Below are positions 40,998 to 50,231 of a DNA stretch of 64,000 nucleotides, in pieces. Below the pieces are notes generated by a model. The model saw only the letters and a list, made by a program, of their open reading frames with translations, was not told the DNA's origin and ran no database searches. This DNA is from Nocardia wallacei (GTDB taxonomy: Bacteria > Actinomycetota > Actinomycetes > Mycobacteriales > Mycobacteriaceae), in assembly GCF_014466955.1 (NCBI RefSeq), contig NZ_AP023396.1, positions 3,224,001 through 3,288,000 of the forward strand, in the 5' to 3' direction. The stretch's first letter is position 1; every line of letters starts with the position of its first letter. Position numbers and translations under genes: made by a program.

Positions 40998-42989
40998 GTG
41001 GAAGCTGGGGAACGCATCGAGGAGCTCGCGGACCGCATCGTGGCGCTGCGCGAGGCTTACTATCAGGGCTCGCCGCTGGTGGCCGACGCCGAGTACGACG
41101 CCATCGAGGACGAGCTGCGCGGCTTGATCGAGGCGAATCCGCAGCTGGCGCCGGACCCGAATCCGCTGGAGCAGGTCGGCGCGCCGGCGGTGCTGCACGC
41201 CCCGATCCGGCATTCGCGCCCGATGCTGTCGCTGGAGAAGGCGACCAAGCCGGAGCAGGTCGCGGCGTTCTTCGACCGCTTTCCCGGCCAGTCGGTGGTG
41301 GTGATGCCGAAACTCGACGGACTGTCGCTGGCCCTGATCTACGAGGACGGGCGGCTGGTACGGGCGGTGACCCGCGGCGACGGCACCACCGGCGACGACG
41401 TGACCATGCTGGTCCGCGCGCTGGTCGACGGCGTGCCCGAGCGGATCGATGTCCCGGCGCGGGTGGAGGTGCGGGGCGAGGCGGTGATGCTGCGCTCGAC
41501 CTTCGCGGCCTACAACACCGCCCATCCGGACAAACCGCTGATCAATCCGCGCAACGCCGCGGCGGGCACGCTGCGGGCGAAGGACCCGGCCACGGTCGCC
41601 GAGCGGCGGTTGCGCTTCTTCGGCTTCGACCTCGACACCTCGGCCGGCGACGCCGCGGTCGATCTGGAAGAAGGACTGGCGGCCCTGGGCATCGCCGGGG
41701 CGCAGATGCGGCACTGCGCCGACGCCGAACAGGCCCAGGCGGCGATCACCGCGATCGAGCAGGGCCGCAACGCGCTGGACTACGACCTCGACGGCGCGGT
41801 GCTGCGGCTGGCCGACCGCGACGCCTACGCCGCGGCGGGCACCCGGTCGAACTCGCCGCGCGGCGCGCTGGCGTTCAAGTTCGCGGCCGAGGAGAAGACC
41901 ACGCTGCTGGCCGACGTGGTCTGGGATGTCGGCAAGACGGGCAAGATCGTCCCGGTCGCCTGGCTGGAGCCGGTGTTCGTGGGCGGCACGACGGTCACGC
42001 GGGCCACGCTCGCCAACCAGGAGGTGATCCGCGCCCGCGACATCAAGATCGGTGACACCGTGCTGGTGCGCCGCGCGGGCGACGTGATTCCGTTCGTGGC
42101 CGGGGTGCTCGACGCCTCCCGCCGCACCGGCGCGGAGCGCGAGATCGTGCCGCCCACCGCCTGCCCGTCCTGCGCGCAGCCGGTCACCGAGCAGGGCAAC
42201 AGCCGAGAGTTGTTCTGTACCAACGTTTCCTGCCCCGCCCAGACGGTGCGGAGATTGATCCACTGGGCATCGCGGGCGGCGGCGGACATCGATGCCATCG
42301 GCCAGGTGTGGATCGAACGCCTGGCCGAGGCGGGCCTGCTGGAACGCCCGTCGGACTTCTACACGCTGACCAAGGAGCGCCTGCTCGAGTTCGATCGCAT
42401 CGGTGAGGTCTCGGCCGCCCGCATGATCGAGTCGATCGAGGGCAGCCGCGGGGTCGGGCTGCGCCGCGCGCTGATCGGCCTGGCCATCCCCATGGCCTCC
42501 GACGGCACCGCCGCCCGCCTGGCCCGCGCGGGGTTCCGCTCGCTGGAGGAGGTCGCCGACGCGGGGGAGGAACGGCTGGTGGCCGTGGAGGACATCGGGC
42601 CGAAGGTCGCCGCCTCCCTCGTCGAGCACCTCACGCGCCTGCGCCCCGAACTGCGGCGATTGCGCGAGGCGGGAGTCTCGCTGGACGTTCGGGAGGAGGA
42701 CCTGCCGCCGGTCGTCGCGGCCGGTGCGCCGCTCGCGGGCAAGACGGTGGTGATCACCGGCGCGATCAGCGACCCGCGCTCCGGCGAGAAGGTCGCCCGC
42801 CCGACATTCCAGCGCCTGTGCGAGAGAGCGGGCGCGACAACGGCATCCTCGGTCTCCGCGAACACCGACATGCTCATCACCGGCGCCGGAGTCGGCGACA
42901 GCAAACTGACCAAGGCGGAGAAGCTCGGCGTCGAGGTCATCGATCAGGGCGAGATCTGGAAACTGCTGATCGGCGCCAAGGTCGTCTAG
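40998..42989 (+). CDS. ligA: NAD-dependent DNA ligase, divergent LigA
   Basis: A 663-residue ligase with complete domain order. Ia (YYQGSPLVADAEYD) is followed by the nucleotidyltransferase with adenylation Lys K105 (MPKLDG) and GEAVML. The OB fold, a zinc finger (CPSC...CTNVSCP), HhH repeats and a C-terminal BRCT (KTVVITGAISDPRSGEKVARP) complete it. The BRCT has an insertion (DPRSGEKVARPTFQ) and overall similarity to the remembered M. tuberculosis LigA is modest, so this may be a second paralogue. GTG 40998 lies 8 nt after TAGCGT. A longer form from CTG 40890, behind AGGAGGT, is possible but non-canonical. Confidence 0.85.
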   Translation: MEAGERIEELADRIVALREAYYQGSPLVADAEYDAIEDELRGLIEANPQLAPDPNPLEQVGAPAVLHAPIRHSRPMLSLEKATKPEQVAAFFDRFPGQSVVVMPKLDGLSLALIYEDGRLVRAVTRGDGTTGDDVTMLVRALVDGVPERIDVPARVEVRGEAVMLRSTFAAYNTAHPDKPLINPRNAAAGTLRAKDPATVAERRLRFFGFDLDTSAGDAAVDLEEGLAALGIAGAQMRHCADAEQAQAAITAIEQGRNALDYDLDGAVLRLADRDAYAAAGTRSNSPRGALAFKFAAEEKTTLLADVVWDVGKTGKIVPVAWLEPVFVGGTTVTRATLANQEVIRARDIKIGDTVLVRRAGDVIPFVAGVLDASRRTGAEREIVPPTACPSCAQPVTEQGNSRELFCTNVSCPAQTVRRLIHWASRAAADIDAIGQVWIERLAEAGLLERPSDFYTLTKERLLEFDRIGEVSAARMIESIEGSRGVGLRRALIGLAIPMASDGTAARLARAGFRSLEEVADAGEERLVAVEDIGPKVAASLVEHLTRLRPELRRLREAGVSLDVREEDLPPVVAAGAPLAGKTVVITGAISDPRSGEKVARPTFQRLCERAGATTASSVSANTDMLITGAGVGDSKLTKAEKLGVEVIDQGEIWKLLIGAKVV

Positions 42990-43099
42990 GCCCGGCAGCC
43001 GCATCGGCTCTTCCCCGAATTCCCGAACCCGTGTCGATGCACGGAACGGGGTATGCCTTACTCGTATCCTCGGGCCAGCCGACGAAAGGGGTTTCCCGG

Positions 43100-43777
43100 A
43101 TGTTCGAGCGCGCGCTACAGAAATCGGTCGAGCTGGTGCTGCGCGGTGGCACCGGGGCGCAGGCGCCACTGGCGATGCGGTATGTGGAACGGCTGCGCCA
43201 CCGCCACCCGGGCTACTCGCCCGAGGATCTGGCGCGCGGCCTGGAGTCGCGGTACCTGCTGCTGGTGACGGCCAGCGGCACGGCGGCGGGCCTGAGCGCC
43301 GTGGTCCCCGGTATCGGCACGCTGATCGGCTTGGCGGTCAGCGGTATCGAATCGGCGTTCTTCCTGGAGGCATCGGCGTTCTACGCGCTGTCGACCGGCG
43401 CGCTGTACGGCCTCGAATCGATGTCGCCGCGGCAGCGGCGCGCCCTGGTCGTCGGGGTCGTGGTCGGGGAGAGCGGCGCGGAACTGCTGGGCAAGCGGGC
43501 AGGCGAGTCGGCCAAGGACTGGGCGAGCGCGGTCGCGGACAAGCTGCCGGTGGTGCGGTCCATCGACAACTCCCTGGCGCGGCGCTTCATCGTGCAGTTC
43601 ATCGCCAAGCGCGGCGTGCTCCTGTTCGGCAAGACGCTGCCCGTCGGACTCGGCGCGGTGATCGGCGCGGCCGGAAACCGCGCCCTGGCCCGCAACGTGA
43701 TCACCAACGCGCACAACATGTTCGGCCCGTCACCGGTGAGCTGGCCGGATACGCGCACGGAGGCGATCGGCGACTGA
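43100..43777 (+). CDS. Hypothetical membrane-associated protein
   Basis: A 225-residue protein with a Gly-rich hydrophobic core (LLLVTASGTAAGLSAVVPGI, then GTLIGLAVSGIESAFFLEA, about residues 53-92). A second hydrophobic stretch is RALVVGVVVGESGAELLG and a third, Gly-rich, lies near the end. No family is recognised with confidence; EcsC/DUF697-like proteins have similar composition. ATG 43100 has GAAAGGGG at 8 nt. It converges with the HxlR gene (12-bp gap). Confidence 0.6.
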   Translation: MFERALQKSVELVLRGGTGAQAPLAMRYVERLRHRHPGYSPEDLARGLESRYLLLVTASGTAAGLSAVVPGIGTLIGLAVSGIESAFFLEASAFYALSTGALYGLESMSPRQRRALVVGVVVGESGAELLGKRAGESAKDWASAVADKLPVVRSIDNSLARRFIVQFIAKRGVLLFGKTLPVGLGAVIGAAGNRALARNVITNAHNMFGPSPVSWPDTRTEAIGD

Positions 43778-43789
43778 TTCACCGGCGGC

Positions 43790-44374
43790 TCACGGCCACG
43801 AGACGCCCGGCGCCGCCTCGGCGAGCGACCGCGACCCCGTGGCGACAGCGGTGGCGGCGGCCAGGTCCAGCCGCAGCTCCAGATCGGGTGCGGCGGCCGG
43901 GCCGTCGTGGTGCGTGACCCCGGTGTCGTCCACCACGAGATGGAACACGGTCTCACCGACGTGCACGGTGACGGTACCGGCGGTGATCCGCTGTGCGACG
44001 GCCCGCCCGAGCGGCAGCGCGAACCAGTGCGCGCGCACGGCATCGGTGGGACGGCGTTCACCGAGCAGCCCCGCGCCCCAGTCCGACAGCGCCTCCAGCA
44101 CCGGCCGCAGCGCCGCCCCGGCGGGCGTGAGTTCGTAGAGCGCGGTCGTCGCGCGCGGCCCGACGCGCTGGCGGGTCAGGATGCCGTCGCGTTCGAGATC
44201 CTTGAGCCGGGCGGCCAGGACGTCGGTGCTGATTCCGGGCAGATCGGCGAACAGGTCGCTGTAGCGGCGCGGACCCGGGCAGAGTTCCCGGACCACCAGC
44301 AGGCTCCAGCGATCGCCCACCACATCCAGGGCTCGGCTCGCGGCGCAGTAGTGGTCGTAGCTTCGACGTGGCAC
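43790..44374 (-). CDS. HxlR family regulator with C-terminal SCP2-like domain
   Basis: A 194-residue regulator. The winged helix is at residues ~8-100: YCAASRALDVVGDRWSLLVV, GISTDVLAARLKDLERDGIL, TTALYELTPAGAAL. The C-terminal part (LGRAVAQRITAGTVTVHVGE...) resembles the sterol-carrier-like domain often fused in actinobacterial HxlR proteins. GTG 44374 is 6 nt after TAGAGT (44386-44381), leaderless. It is divergent from the aminotransferase; two inverted repeats lie between, the first over its own -35. Confidence 0.85.
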   Translation of the reverse strand: MPRRSYDHYCAASRALDVVGDRWSLLVVRELCPGPRRYSDLFADLPGISTDVLAARLKDLERDGILTRQRVGPRATTALYELTPAGAALRPVLEALSDWGAGLLGERRPTDAVRAHWFALPLGRAVAQRITAGTVTVHVGETVFHLVVDDTGVTHHDGPAAAPDLELRLDLAAATAVATGSRSLAEAAPGVSWP

Positions 44375-44394
44375 GATCCCACTCTATCCGGCCG

Positions 44395-44431
44395 CTTGGA
44401 AAATCCAAGTGCATACTTGGAGATTCCAAGT
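44395..44431. promoter_or_regulatory. Two HxlR-type operators (CTTGGAnnnTCCAAG)
   Basis: CTTGGA-AAA-TCCAAG (44395-44409) and ACTTGGA-GAT-TCCAAGT (44415-44431) are perfect inverted repeats with centres 21 bp apart (two helical turns). The first covers the HxlR -35 region. The second abuts TACAGT (44431-44436), a -10 candidate for the aminotransferase. Confidence 0.7.
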
Positions 44432-44466
44432 ACAGTGAGCGGAAGTCGTTGCGAGAAGGGATGTTC

Positions 44467-45678
44467 ATGCAGGTCAAGCAGTCGAGCAAGCTGTCGGGGG
44501 TCTCGTACGAAATCCGCGGACCGGTGGCCGAGCAGGCGGCACGGCTGGAGGCCGAGGGGCATCACGTGGTGAAGCTCAATACCGGCAATCCGCTGCTGTT
44601 CGGGTTCGAGGCGCCCGCGGAGATACTGCAGGACATCGTCCGCAACCTGCCGGCCTCCAGCGGCTACTGCACGTCCAAGGGCCTGCTGTCGGCGCGGCGC
44701 GCGGTGGTGCAGTACTACCAGACCCTCGGCGTGGCCGATGTCGACGTCGAGGAGGTCTTCCTCGGCAACGGCGTCTCCGAACTGATCATGATGGCCATGA
44801 CGGCACTGCTCGAGACCGGCGACGAAGTTCTCGTTCCCGCACCGGATTTCCCGCTCTGGACTGCCGCGACCACCCTCAACGGCGGCCGTCCCGTGCACTA
44901 CGTGTGCGACGAGTCCTCGGAGTGGTACCCGGATATCGCCGACATCGAGGCGAAGATCACCGACCGCACCCGCGCGATCGTCGTCATCAACCCGAACAAC
45001 CCCACCGGCGCGGTGTACCCGCCCGAGGTGCTGCGGCAGCTCCTCGAGGTCGCCCGCCGCCACCACCTGGTGGTGTTCTCCGACGAGATCTACGACAAGA
45101 TCCTCTACGACGACCTGCGGCACGTGTCCACCGCCGCGCTCGCCCCCGACCTGCTGTGCCTGACCTTCTCCGGTCTGTCGAAGACCTACCGCTGCGCGGG
45201 ATTCCGCTCCGGCTGGCTGGTGGTCTCGGGCCCGACACAGCACGCGGAGAGCTACCTGGAGGGCCTGACCATGCTCGCCGGTCTGCGCCTGTGCGCGAAT
45301 GTCCCTGCGCAGCAGGCGATTCAGGCCGCGCTGGGCGGCCATCAGAGCATCTACGACCTGACCCTGCCCGGCGGGCGGCTGCGCGAGCAGCGCGACCGCG
45401 CGTGGGAGGCCCTCAACGCCATTCCCGGCGTGTCGTGTGTGCGGCCCCAGGGCGCGCTCTACGCCTTCCCCCGCATCGACCTCGACATGTACCCGATCCA
45501 CGACGACGAGCGATTCGTGCTGGACCTGCTGCTGCAGGAGAAGCTGCACATCGTGCAGGGCACCGGTTTCAGCTGGGGGCGCCCGGACCACTTCCGGATC
45601 GTCACGCTGCCGCACGCCGACGAACTGGAAGCGATCATCGAGCGCATCGGCCGCTTCCTCGCCACCTACCGCCAGTAA
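44467..45678 (+). CDS. Fold-type I aminotransferase (AlaA/AspC-like)
   Basis: A 403-residue PLP enzyme closest in feel to alanine-synthesising AlaA (and mycobacterial AspC, Rv0337c). PLP Lys is K239 in SGLSKTYRCAGFRSGW. Further motifs are the NPNNPTG loop (175-181), FSDEIYDKI and the substrate Arg near FRIVTLP. It likely interconverts pyruvate/glutamate with alanine/2-oxoglutarate. ATG 44467 is preferred to ATG 44461 because AGAAGGG then sits 6 nt upstream. Expression is probably controlled by the divergent HxlR protein. Confidence 0.88.
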   Translation: MQVKQSSKLSGVSYEIRGPVAEQAARLEAEGHHVVKLNTGNPLLFGFEAPAEILQDIVRNLPASSGYCTSKGLLSARRAVVQYYQTLGVADVDVEEVFLGNGVSELIMMAMTALLETGDEVLVPAPDFPLWTAATTLNGGRPVHYVCDESSEWYPDIADIEAKITDRTRAIVVINPNNPTGAVYPPEVLRQLLEVARRHHLVVFSDEIYDKILYDDLRHVSTAALAPDLLCLTFSGLSKTYRCAGFRSGWLVVSGPTQHAESYLEGLTMLAGLRLCANVPAQQAIQAALGGHQSIYDLTLPGGRLREQRDRAWEALNAIPGVSCVRPQGALYAFPRIDLDMYPIHDDERFVLDLLLQEKLHIVQGTGFSWGRPDHFRIVTLPHADELEAIIERIGRFLATYRQ

Positions 45679-45700
45679 TTCCGTTGCGGCGCTGACGAAC

Positions 45701-46573
45701 TCAGGCGCCGGGTTGGTGGGCCCGCACGAAATCGACCACGGCGTCGGTGAATTGATCGTTGACGTCGCTGGCGGCGGTGTGCGCGGCGCCGCGGATCTCG
45801 ACGTACTCGAGGTGCGGGACCAGGCGGCGGAACTCGGCCACGCCCTGCTCGCTCACCACGTCCGAGAGCCGTCCGCGCACCAGCAGCACGGGCATCGTCA
45901 GCTGCCGGGCGGCCTCCTCGAGCACGGCGGTGTGCAGTTCGATGTCCTCGCCCCGGCCGGACATCATCGCCGGATCCCAGTGCCAGTACCAGCGGCCGTC
46001 CGCGCGCTTGCGCAGATTGCGGCGCAGGCCGTCGGCGGTGCGCGGCCGGGTGCGGTGCGGCAGGTACTCGGCCACGGCGTCGGCCGCCTCGTCCAGGGTC
46101 GCGAAGCCCTCGGGATGTCCGCTCAGGAACTTCAGGACCCGTTCCACGCCTTTGTGTTCCGGGCGCGGCACCACATCGACCAGGACCAACCCGGCGATCA
46201 GTTCGCTGCCGGGCCGGGCGGTGGCCAGCAGGCTGGTCAGCCCGCCCATGCTCGCGCCCACCAGGACCGCGGGCCGGCCGAGTTCGGCGAGGATGCCGAG
46301 CAGGTCGGCCGTCATGGCCTCGCGGGAGTAGTCGGCGTCGGGCGCCCAGTCGCTCTCGCCGTGCCCGCGCGCGTCCAGCAGCACCGCGCGCAGCCCGACC
46401 TTCGCCAGCGCCGCGCCGGAGTCCTTCCAGGAATGCCGGGTCTGTCCGCCGCCGTGCAGGAATACCGCGAGGGGGCCGTCGTCGGGGCCCCAACCCTCGC
46501 CCGCGAGCCGGATTCCGCCGTGGCCGCGGAAGGTGAGGCGGCGCGGTTCGGTGAAGTCGGCATCGTTGCTCAC
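45701..46573 (-). CDS. Alpha/beta hydrolase
   Basis: A 290-residue alpha/beta hydrolase. The oxyanion HGGGQ motif is at 40-44, nucleophile S108 in GASMGG, and the catalytic His in AAHTAASDVND. The acid is probably the Asp in RLSDVV. The cap region is rich in Trp and Arg, resembling epoxide hydrolase or ester hydrolase types; substrate unknown. GTG 46573 is chosen since CATGCT lies 6 nt before it; GTG 46576 is equally in frame. It converges on the aminotransferase (22-bp gap). Confidence 0.85.
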   Translation of the reverse strand: MSNDADFTEPRRLTFRGHGGIRLAGEGWGPDDGPLAVFLHGGGQTRHSWKDSGAALAKVGLRAVLLDARGHGESDWAPDADYSREAMTADLLGILAELGRPAVLVGASMGGLTSLLATARPGSELIAGLVLVDVVPRPEHKGVERVLKFLSGHPEGFATLDEAADAVAEYLPHRTRPRTADGLRRNLRKRADGRWYWHWDPAMMSGRGEDIELHTAVLEEAARQLTMPVLLVRGRLSDVVSEQGVAEFRRLVPHLEYVEIRGAAHTAASDVNDQFTDAVVDFVRAHQPGA

Positions 46574-46576
46574 CAC

Positions 46577-46752
46577 ACGAGCATGACACAGGTTCCAGTT
46601 CGGGTATACGCCGTATGAACGATTGTCCCGGTGTTCGCGGGCCGCGCCGCCGGCGGCCGCCCGTGCGGCGCGGACCGCCATGCGCGGGCATCCGTGCAGG
46701 TGGTGGCGCTCACAGCGGCACCCCCGATGACCGGCGTTTGCGGGCGCGCTGC
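46577..46752. other. Gap upstream of the pyr promoter
   Basis: No gene seen. It contains the divergent promoter area of the hydrolase and of pyrR. No clear -35 for pyrR. Confidence 0.3.
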
Positions 46753-46758
46753 TAGGCT
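46753..46758 (+). promoter_or_regulatory. -10 box of the pyr operon
   Basis: TAGGCT, about 59 bp before pyrR ATG, would give a leader of about 50 nt that contains the PyrR site. Confidence 0.45.
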
Positions 46759-46775
46759 CACTGGTCGAAAGACAT

Positions 46776-46813
46776 CCTTTAACGGACCGTCCTGCGAGGC
46801 GGGGAAGGAGGTC
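46776..46813 (+). promoter_or_regulatory. PyrR-binding RNA element overlapping the SD
   Basis: The leader contains TTTAACGG, then ACCGTCC-TGCGA-GGCGGGGAAGG. This matches the known PyrR RNA loop pattern (UUUAA ... GUCC-nGnGA-GGCU ... GAAGG) with actinobacterial changes. The 3' side includes the Shine-Dalgarno GGGGAAGGAGG of pyrR. PyrR bound with UMP would therefore block translation initiation rather than cause attenuation, as described for mycobacteria. Confidence 0.75.
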
Positions 46814-46816
46814 GGC

Positions 46817-47452
46817 ATGCCTGTGCCCGAAGACAGCGCGGCCAGGTCGAACGCTGCCGAGTATTCGCAGCGGCACGATCCCGAATGGGTTCGCGCCGGC
46901 CGCGAGCTGCTGTCGGCGCGGGATGTCGGTCGCACCATCGCGCGCATGGCTCATCAGATCATCGAGAAGACCGCCCTCGATTCCGCGGACCCCGATGTGC
47001 CCCGGGTGGTGCTGATCGGAATCCCCACTCGCGGGACCACTCTCGCCGCGCGGCTCACCGACCGGATCGAGGAATTCTCCGGCGTGCGCCCGGCGCTGGG
47101 TTCGCTGGACATCACCCTCTACCGCGACGACCTGCGCAATCGGCCGCACCGCCCGCTGGAGCGGACCTCGGTGCCCGAGGGCGGTATCGAGGACACGCTG
47201 GTGGTGCTCGTCGACGACGTCCTGTTCTCCGGCCGCAGCGTGCGCTCGGCCCTCGACGGCCTGCGCGATCTCGGCCGCCCGCGCGCGGTGCAGCTGGCCG
47301 TGCTGATCGACCGCGGCCACCGCGAACTGCCCATCCGCGCCGACTACGTCGGGAAGAACGTGCCCACCTCCCGCAGTGAGGACATCTCCGTGCTGTTGAC
47401 CGAACACGACGGCCACGACGGCGTGTACCTGCATCAGGGGGTCGGCCGGTGA
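46817..47452 (+). CDS. pyrR: Bifunctional pyr operon regulator/UPRTase PyrR
   Basis: A 211-residue phosphoribosyltransferase-fold RNA-binding regulator. The PRPP motif is [18 protein letters not shown]; the N-terminal half has [13 protein letters not shown] and GIPTRG. An extra ~25 residues at the N terminus exceed the Bacillus length. It senses UMP and binds the leader element just upstream of its own start. ATG 46817 has a strong GGAAGGAGG. First gene of the pyr operon; pyrB overlaps by 4 bp. Confidence 0.95.
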   Translation: MPVPEDSAARSNAAEYSQRHDPEWVRAGRELLSARDVGRTIARMAHQIIEKTALDSADPDVPRVVLIGIPTRGTTLAARLTDRIEEFSGVRPALGSLDITLYRDDLRNRPHRPLERTSVPEGGIEDTLVVLVDDVLFSGRSVRSALDGLRDLGRPRAVQLAVLIDRGHRELPIRADYVGKNVPTSRSEDISVLLTEHDGHDGVYLHQGVGR

Positions 47453-48414
47453 GGCATCTGCTGTCGGTCACCGACCTGGACCGGGCCGCGGCCACCGAAC
47501 TGCTGGACGACGCCCAGCGTTTCGAGCAGGCGCTGCTGGGCCGCGAGGTGCGCAAGCTGCCGACGCTGCGCGGGCGCACCGTGATGACGGTCTTCTTCGA
47601 GAACTCCACCCGCACCCGGGTGTCGTTCGAGGTCGCGGGGAAATGGATGAGCGCCGACGTGATCAACGTCAGCGCGTCGAGTTCGTCGGTGTCCAAGGGC
47701 GAATCGCTGCGCGACACCGCGCTGACCCTGCACGCCGCGGGCGCCGACGCGCTCATCGTGCGGCACCCGGCCTCCGGCGCGGCCCATCAGATCGCCCGCT
47801 GGTTCGGTGAGATGAACGCGGGCGCGGGCGGTTTCGCCGGTCCCGGGCCCGCGGTGATCAACGCCGGGGACGGCATGCACGAACATCCCACCCAGGCATT
47901 GCTGGATGCGCTGACCCTGCGGCAGCGGCTCGGTACCCTGGAGGGCAAGCGTGTCGTGATCGTGGGCGACATCCTGCACAGCCGGGTCGCGCGGTCCAAC
48001 GCGTTCCTGCTGAGCATCCTCGGTGCCGACGTGGTGCTGGTGGCGCCGCGCACGCTGCTGCCCGTCGGCGTGGACGGGTGGCCGGTACGGGTCTCGCATG
48101 CGCTGGACGCCGAACTGCCCGGCGCGGACGCCGTGATGATGCTGCGCGTGCAGGCGGAACGGATGAACGGCGGATTCTTCCCCTCGGCACGCGAGTACTC
48201 GATCCACTACGGGCTGAACGAGCGGCGGATGGCACTGCTCGACGACCACGCGGTGGTGTTGCATCCGGGACCGATGCTGCGCGGCATGGAAATCGCGGCA
48301 TCGGTGGCGGACTCACCGAAAGCCGCTGTGCTGCAACAGGTTACAAATGGAGTGCATATGCGGATGGCGGTGCTGTTCCGCCTGCTGATCGGAGCAGGGG
48401 AGGCGGTGGCATGA
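47449..48414 (+). CDS. pyrB: Aspartate carbamoyltransferase catalytic subunit
   Basis: A 321-residue enzyme making carbamoyl-aspartate from carbamoyl phosphate and aspartate. The carbamoyl phosphate loop is STRTR (53-57), plus SVSKGES and [14 protein letters not shown]. No regulatory PyrI gene is present. GTG 47449 overlaps the pyrR stop (GTGA), so translation is coupled. Confidence 0.96.
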   Translation: MRHLLSVTDLDRAAATELLDDAQRFEQALLGREVRKLPTLRGRTVMTVFFENSTRTRVSFEVAGKWMSADVINVSASSSSVSKGESLRDTALTLHAAGADALIVRHPASGAAHQIARWFGEMNAGAGGFAGPGPAVINAGDGMHEHPTQALLDALTLRQRLGTLEGKRVVIVGDILHSRVARSNAFLLSILGADVVLVAPRTLLPVGVDGWPVRVSHALDAELPGADAVMMLRVQAERMNGGFFPSAREYSIHYGLNERRMALLDDHAVVLHPGPMLRGMEIAASVADSPKAAVLQQVTNGVHMRMAVLFRLLIGAGEAVA

Positions 48415-49721
48415 GGATGAGCAACGTGCTGATCAAGAATGTGCGCCTCTACGGCGCGGGCGATCCGGTGGACGTGCTGCTGGCCGATGGCGAGATCCGG
48501 GAGATCGGAACGGATCTGGCCGTGGCCGGCACCGGCACCGAGACCGTCGACGGCACCGGTCAATTCCTGCTGCCTGGCTTCGTGGATCTGCACACACACC
48601 TGCGCGAGCCCGGCCGCGAGGACACCGAGACCATCGAGTCCGGGTCCGCCGCCGCCGCGCTGGGCGGCTACACCGCCGTGTTCGCGATGGCCAACACCGA
48701 CCCGGTCGCCGACACCGCCGTGGTCACCGACCACGTGCGGCGGCGCGGGCAGGAGATCGGCCTGGTCGACGTGTATCCGGTCGGCGCGGTCACGGTCGGC
48801 CTGCGCGGCAAGCAGCTCGCCGAGATGGGCACCATGGCCGCGGGCGAGGCCGGGGTGCGGATCTTCTCCGACGACGGCCACTGCGTCCACGATCCGCTGA
48901 TCATGCGCCGCGCCCTGGAGTACGCGAACTCGCTGGGCGTGCTCATCGCCCAGCACGCGGAGGAGCCACGGCTGACCGACGGCGCGGTGGCGCACGAGGG
49001 CCCGACCGCGGCCCGGCTCGGCCTGGCCGGGTGGCCGCGCGCCGCGGAGGAGTCGATCGTGGCCCGTGACGCGCTGCTGGCCCGCGACGCCGGCGCCCGC
49101 GTGCACATCTGCCACGCCTCCACCGCGGGCACCGTCGAATTGCTGAAATGGGCGAAGGGCCAAGGCATTTCGATCACCGCCGAGGTGACCCCGCACCATC
49201 TGCTGCTCGACGACTCCCGGTTGGAGACCTACGACGCGGTGAACCGGGTGAACCCGCCGCTGCGCGAGCCCTCCGACGCGGCCGCGCTGCGGCAGGCGCT
49301 GGCCGACGGCGTGATCGACTGCGTCGCCACCGACCACGCCCCGCACGCCGAGCAGGACAAGTGCTGCGAATTCGCCGCGGCCCGGCCCGGCATGCTCGGG
49401 CTGGAGACCGCGCTGTCGATCGTGGTCGCGACGATGCTCGAGCCCGGCCTGCTGGACTGGCGCGGCATCGCCCGCGTGCTGAGCGAGAACCCCGCGCGGA
49501 TCGCGGGACTCGACGATCAGGGCCGGCCGCTCGCGGTAGGCGAACCGGCGAACCTGGCGCTGGTCGACCCGGACACCTCGTGGACGGTGCGGGCGACGGA
49601 GCTGGCGAGCATTTCCAAGAACACGCCGTACGAGGCGATGACCCTGCCCGCGCGGGTGACGGCGACGTTCCTGCGCGGCCGGATCACCGCCCGCGACGGC
49701 AAAGCGGTGGGGAGACCCTAG
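48411..49721 (+). CDS. pyrC: Dihydroorotase
   Basis: A 436-residue type I dihydroorotase closing carbamoyl-aspartate to dihydroorotate. Zinc His pair H61 and H63 are in [10 protein letters not shown]. Later metal and catalytic motifs are [16 protein letters not shown] and [10 protein letters not shown] 48411 overlaps pyrB by 4 bp (ATGA); ATG 48417 is a close alternative. It abuts the next gene without a gap. Confidence 0.96.
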   Translation: MRMSNVLIKNVRLYGAGDPVDVLLADGEIREIGTDLAVAGTGTETVDGTGQFLLPGFVDLHTHLREPGREDTETIESGSAAAALGGYTAVFAMANTDPVADTAVVTDHVRRRGQEIGLVDVYPVGAVTVGLRGKQLAEMGTMAAGEAGVRIFSDDGHCVHDPLIMRRALEYANSLGVLIAQHAEEPRLTDGAVAHEGPTAARLGLAGWPRAAEESIVARDALLARDAGARVHICHASTAGTVELLKWAKGQGISITAEVTPHHLLLDDSRLETYDAVNRVNPPLREPSDAAALRQALADGVIDCVATDHAPHAEQDKCCEFAAARPGMLGLETALSIVVATMLEPGLLDWRGIARVLSENPARIAGLDDQGRPLAVGEPANLALVDPDTSWTVRATELASISKNTPYEAMTLPARVTATFLRGRITARDGKAVGRP

Positions 49722-50231
49722 ATGGAGCGAACGCTGTGGGTGCTGGCGTTTCTGGCGCTGTTCCTGCTGTGCCTGTGGCTGATGTACCGGGCGTGGCAGG
49801 GCAAGGCGCGGCGGCAGGCGTCCTCGATCGGGGACCTGCCCGCGGTGCCCGCCGACCTCGGGGCGCAGCTGCTGGAACCGACCACGGGGCTCTACCTCGG
49901 CAGCACGCTGGCGCCGAGCTGGATCCAGCGGATCACGGTCGGCGACCTGGGTTTCCGCGCCACGGCGGAGCTGACCCGGTTCGAGCGGGGCATCCTGCTC
50001 GAGCGCGACGGCGCGGCCGCGATCTGGATTCCGCAGGAATCGGTCACGGCGGTCCGCACCGAACGCGGGCACGCGGGCAAGGTAATGACGGAAGATGGTG
50101 TGCTGGTAATTCGCTGGACGCTGCCGACCGGCACCGAGGTGGACACCGGGTTCCGCGGTGACGACAAGACGGTGTATCCGGCCTGGACGAAGGGCGCGAC
50201 CGGCACGATGACGGGAGACGAGAACACGTGA
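49722..50231 (+). CDS. Membrane-anchored hypothetical (Rv1382-like)
   Basis: A 169-residue protein with one N-terminal membrane helix ([18 protein letters not shown], residues 5-22). A soluble beta-rich domain resembling a PH-like fold follows ([20 protein letters not shown]). It occupies the pyrC-carA position taken by Rv1382 in M. tuberculosis. Function unknown. It starts directly after the pyrC stop and overlaps carA by 4 bp, so it is cotranslated with pyrimidine genes. Confidence 0.8.
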   Translation: MERTLWVLAFLALFLLCLWLMYRAWQGKARRQASSIGDLPAVPADLGAQLLEPTTGLYLGSTLAPSWIQRITVGDLGFRATAELTRFERGILLERDGAAAIWIPQESVTAVRTERGHAGKVMTEDGVLVIRWTLPTGTEVDTGFRGDDKTVYPAWTKGATGTMTGDENT

